Shown in pieces: positions 58,226-60,699 of a DNA stretch of 60,699 bases. Below the pieces are notes generated by a model that ran no database searches, was not told the DNA's origin, and saw only the letters and a program-made list of their open reading frames with translations. The DNA lies in assembly GCF_020400605.1 (NCBI RefSeq), contig NZ_JAINRD010000036.1, positions 1-60,699 of the forward strand, written 5' to 3'. Positions within the stretch are counted from its first letter, which is position 1; each line of letters opens with the position of its first letter. Source of the stretch: Streptomyces aculeolatus (GTDB lineage Bacteria; Actinomycetota; Actinomycetes; Streptomycetales; Streptomycetaceae). The translations under genes were made by a program, and so were the position numbers.

Positions 58226-59197
58226 ATGAAATCTATATGGAAGGGTGCGATCTCCTTCGGGTTGGTCAGCATTCCCGTCCAGCTCTACTCCGCCACCGAG
58301 GAGCACGGGGTGTCCTTCCGGCAGGTGCACGCCGAGGACGGCGGCCGGATCCGCTACCGGCGGTTCTGCGAGCTGGAGGACCGCGAGGTGCAGTACGCGG
58401 AGATCACCAGGGCGTACGAGACGGAGGACGGCGACCTCGTCGTGCTCACCCCCGAGGACCTGGCCCAGCTGCCGCTGCCCAGCAAGAAGATCATCGACGT
58501 GGTGGGCTTCGAGGAGGCCGGCTACTTCGACCCCATCCAGTTCTCCCGCGCGTACTACGTCAAGGCCGCCGACGCCGCGGCGGCCAAGCCGTACGTCCTG
58601 CTCCGCGAGGCGCTGAAGCGCTCGGGGCGGGTGGCGGTGGTCAAGGTGGCGCTCCGCAACCGCGAGGCACCCGCGCTGGTGCGGGTGCTGGAGGAGGAGG
58701 ACGTCCTCGTTCTGCACACGATGCTCTGGCCGGACGAGGTGCGCTCGGCGCAGACGGTGGCGCCGGACGAGAAGGTGACGGTGCGCCGGCAGGAACTGGA
58801 CATGGTCGACTCCCTCATGGACGCGCTGGGCGGCTATGACCCGGACGAGTTCACGGACGAGTACCGCGAAGCGGTCGAAGCACTCGTCGCGAGCAAGGAG
58901 GGCATCGCGCCACCGCTGCCGGCGGAGGCGGAGGGTGAGGAGAAGGGCCAGGTCATCGACCTGATGTCGGCCCTGGAGGCGAGCGTCAAGGCGGCGAAGG
59001 ACAAGCGCGGGGGGACGGCGGCGCCGGCGCGGAAGAAGGCGGCGGCGAAGAAGGCGGCCCCGAAGAAGAAGGCGGCGAAGAAGGCCGCGACGACGGGCAA
59101 GAAGACGACGGCCAAGTCGACGGCCAAGTCGACGGCCAAGACGGCCGCGAAGAAGACGGGCAAGAAGACGGCGAAGAAGCCGGGCAAGGCGGCCTGA
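58226..59197 (+). CDS. ku: Ku DNA end-binding protein
   Basis: A 323-residue Ku that forms a ring on DNA ends and recruits the ligase. MKSIWKGAISFGLVSIPVQL, GRIRYRRFCE, AYYVKAADAAAAKPYVLL and HTMLWPDEVR are the core blocks. After residue about 255 it has a Lys/Ala-rich tail with repeated AKK, KSTAKSTAK and KTAKK units, similar to histone H1 tails, which is known in Streptomyces and mycobacterial Ku and adds sequence-independent DNA binding. AGAGAGGA precedes ATG 58226. The intergenic region with the polymerase gene is only 31 bases. Confidence 0.96.
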   Translation: MKSIWKGAISFGLVSIPVQLYSATEEHGVSFRQVHAEDGGRIRYRRFCELEDREVQYAEITRAYETEDGDLVVLTPEDLAQLPLPSKKIIDVVGFEEAGYFDPIQFSRAYYVKAADAAAAKPYVLLREALKRSGRVAVVKVALRNREAPALVRVLEEEDVLVLHTMLWPDEVRSAQTVAPDEKVTVRRQELDMVDSLMDALGGYDPDEFTDEYREAVEALVASKEGIAPPLPAEAEGEEKGQVIDLMSALEASVKAAKDKRGGTAAPARKKAAAKKAAPKKKAAKKAATTGKKTTAKSTAKSTAKTAAKKTGKKTAKKPGKAA

Positions 59198-59221
59198 CCG
59201 CGCAGGAGCCGAGCCGGCGAC

Positions 59222-59255
59222 GGGCGGGGGCCCGCACGTCGGCGGACCCCCGCCC
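59222..59255. terminator. Long hairpin between convergent ku and DUF2382 genes
   Basis: GGGCGGGGG (59222-59230) and CCCCCGCCC (59247-59255) pair perfectly and the stem continues with four more pairs after one mismatch, leaving a six-base loop. It is well placed to end transcription of both genes. Confidence 0.65.
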
Positions 59256-59278
59256 GGTGGGCAGGGTGGGGGCGGCGC

Positions 59279-60013
59279 TCAGAACCAGCGGCCGCGGCCC
59301 TTGCCCTCCCCGATGTCCTCGGCGGCGCCGGGGGTGTCGGCGCTCTCGGGCGCGGCGGCATGCCCCTTGCTCTCCCCGGATTCCTCATGCTGCCCGTACC
59401 GGATGCCCCCGCGGTTCAGGTCGTAGCCCTCCTGCACCTCGCGGACGCTCATCGACGAGCTCTGTTCGGCCGGCACGTTCTCGACGATCTCCTCGGTCTT
59501 GAGGACGGTCTCGAAGGTCTGGGTGTCCTCGACCCGCCTGGTGCCGATGTCGGCGACGGCGTAGGGCTCGGACACCTTGTGGACGACGACCTCGGCGTCC
59601 TCGCCGTAGAGCGGCACCTTCACGCTGCGTTCCACGAACTCGTGGTGATCGCCTGCGATCAGGTTGCCGTCCTTGCCGTCGACGTCGCTGCGTCGTACGA
59701 CGCACTCGTCGTGGCCGCGGGTGACCTCGAACCGCTGCGGGGTCTCCCGCACCCGGATCGTGACCTCGGCCTCGCCCATCGGCTGCCGCCGATCGACGGG
59801 CTCGACCTGCAGCCGCTCGCGGTACGCGACGACGCGCTGGTCCTCCGCCGCGCCGCCGCGCGCCGTGCTCTCGGGCTGCTGACCGCGCCGGCCCATCTGC
59901 TCGCCCCGGCCGCCGCCGCCCGCCGCAGCGGCGGCGTCGGTCTCGCGCCCTACCCCCGCGGCTTTCGCGGCCTTGCCACTGCCGCCACTGGCTGTGTTCC
60001 TGTCGGTCTGCAC
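59279..60013 (-). CDS. DUF2382 (YsnF/AvaK) domain stress protein
   Basis: A 244-residue soluble protein. A Gly/Ala-rich N-terminal part of about 65 residues precedes the DUF2382 domain (VVAYRERLQVEPVDRRQP, VTIRVRETPQRFEV, ERSVKVPLYGEDAEVVVHK, VSEPYAVADIGTRRVEDTQ). The C-terminal 40 residues are polar. Relatives are often induced by general stress. GTG 60013 follows GGGAGGAACA, an excellent ribosome binding site; upstream frames are not needed. The next gene upstream begins with the similar sequence VHTDKR. Confidence 0.88.
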   Translation of the reverse strand: MQTDRNTASGGSGKAAKAAGVGRETDAAAAAGGGGRGEQMGRRGQQPESTARGGAAEDQRVVAYRERLQVEPVDRRQPMGEAEVTIRVRETPQRFEVTRGHDECVVRRSDVDGKDGNLIAGDHHEFVERSVKVPLYGEDAEVVVHKVSEPYAVADIGTRRVEDTQTFETVLKTEEIVENVPAEQSSSMSVREVQEGYDLNRGGIRYGQHEESGESKGHAAAPESADTPGAAEDIGEGKGRGRWF

Positions 60014-60150
60014 TGTTCCTCCCGCTGCGATGGTGCGTGCAGGGATAGAAGCGGTCCGCCGACTCGTTCGACGAAACCGGCATACCACCATGTAACGCCT
60101 CCGCCGTTCAGGTGTCGACCGGAGGGAGTAATCAGCAGCTCGCGCGCGGC

Positions 60151-60372
60151 TCAGCGCCGCGCCTCACCGCCCTGGTCACCCCCGACCCGCCGATTCGCCC
60201 GCTTGCGCAACCGGGCGCGGGCAGCCTCACGAAGCTGCGGATCGGCGTCGATGGCCTGATCCTGCTCGTCGTCGTACGCATCACGCGACGGCTGCCCGTC
60301 ACCCCGCCCGCGGCCCTCACGGCCGTCGTCCGCACGGCCGGAACCACTGGTCGGACGCTTGTCGGTATGCAC
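60151..60372 (-). CDS. Small hydrophilic protein
   Basis: A 73-residue charged protein with Arg/Gly/Asp-rich stretches and a helical C-terminus (PQLREAARARLRKRANRR). GTG 60372 follows GGGAGG by six bases. It has no recognised domain. Its start resembles that of the downstream DUF2382 protein (VHTDKR against VQTDRN), and both lie on the same strand 137 bases apart. Confidence 0.6.
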   Translation of the reverse strand: MHTDKRPTSGSGRADDGREGRGRGDGQPSRDAYDDEQDQAIDADPQLREAARARLRKRANRRVGGDQGGEARR

Positions 60373-60699
60373 GGGTCGCCTCCCGCCGGAGGTAGTGGTG
60401 ATCGCAGCCTTCCCCAGGGTTACGAACCGGGGAAAGCCCGGCGATTCCATGAAAACGCGACGACATGGGCGTGTCGACTGGAGGGGGCGGGCGCGGGAAG
60501 CAGCCGGGGGGCGGGAGCGGGGCGGCGAGGATGGCGGGAGAGGTGAGAGCCGAGGGAGGCGAGGTCCGCGGATGGGGCGGGGTACGGCGCGGCGGGTGGG
60601 GAGCGCCGTTCGGGAGGGCCGGGGTTTCGGGGGGCCGGGCGCCCGGGGGCTCAATGCACGAGGGCCGGGTCCGGGTCCTGTGTCGTGGGGTCCTGTGTC
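60373..60699. other. Right end of window without a called gene
   Basis: The last 327 bases hold the upstream region of the 73-residue gene and a very G-rich plus strand. GGTT and AACC flank three bases near 60425 as a small inverted repeat. No supported coding frame was found. Confidence 0.5.

Noticed and set aside
60014..60150. Sigma-B-type stress promoter before the DUF2382 gene.
   Set aside because: GTTT-like sequences are present but no GGGTAT at the right distance.

Overview
The window is chromosomal DNA from a high-GC actinomycete, almost certainly a Streptomyces or close relative. The evidence is the extreme third-position GC, GTG and TTG starts, a WhiJ-type HTH/DUF397 pair, a DUF4429-SHOCT protein, a stand-alone primase-polymerase domain protein, an F420-NADPH reductase, Ku with a histone-like tail, and two rare TTA (bldA) codons that occur only in an accessory island. 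No rRNA, tRNA or CRISPR array was found.

Layout. (1) 0.1-20 kb is mostly conserved housekeeping: PAP2 enzyme, lipoprotein, HIT protein, secreted alpha/beta hydrolase, npdG, panB, a DHA2 efflux pump with a TetR gene, a VanJ-like membrane phosphoesterase family protein, nadE, a PhoX-like protein, an MFS transporter, map, an iron-box-controlled heme oxygenase and an aldo/keto reductase behind a MerR-type promoter. (2) 19.5-25.6 kb is an arabinoside operon: LacI repressor, lipoprotein binding protein, two permeases and an intracellular GH51 arabinofuranosidase, with twin palindromic operators over the promoter. (3) 25.8-52.5 kb is a dispersed exopolysaccharide locus: priming sugar-phosphate transferase, GDP-fucose genes (gmd, fcl), a secreted DNRLRE protein, a lipoprotein, a GT2 transferase, two GT4 transferases, a polymerase-like protein, a Wzz-like protein with a decayed ATPase domain, a Wzx-like flippase, and a CDP-alcohol phosphotransferase with a cytidylyltransferase.

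The polysaccharide locus is interrupted at 32.9-39.1 kb by an accessory island. It holds a WhiJ-like regulator with a DUF397 partner, an unrecognised TTA-containing gene, a DUF4287 gene, a TTA-containing secreted DUF2690 protein, a type I sulfatase, and three mobile-gene relics (IS5-type, DUF6262-type, IS1380-type). Each relic has lost internal segments while keeping recognisable flanking parts. A second block of unrelated genes (Rsm22-type methyltransferase, dimethylargininase-like enzyme, primase-polymerase domain protein, lipoprotein) sits at 42.1-46.4 kb.

(4) 52.5-60.4 kb carries PhoD phosphatase, DUF4429-SHOCT, truncated hemoglobin, a complete two-ended NHEJ set split into separate genes (LigD-type ligase, LigD-type polymerase, Ku), a DUF2382 stress protein and small hydrophilic proteins.

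A recurring regulatory theme is the leaderless gene: at least six genes have a TANNNT -10 box placed exactly six bases before the start codon. The most promising places for new biology are the WhiJ-like pair with its unknown TTA-containing third gene, the sulfatase-bearing island inside the polysaccharide locus, and the CDP-alcohol/cytidylyltransferase pair that may add a phosphodiester-linked group to the polymer or a lipid.
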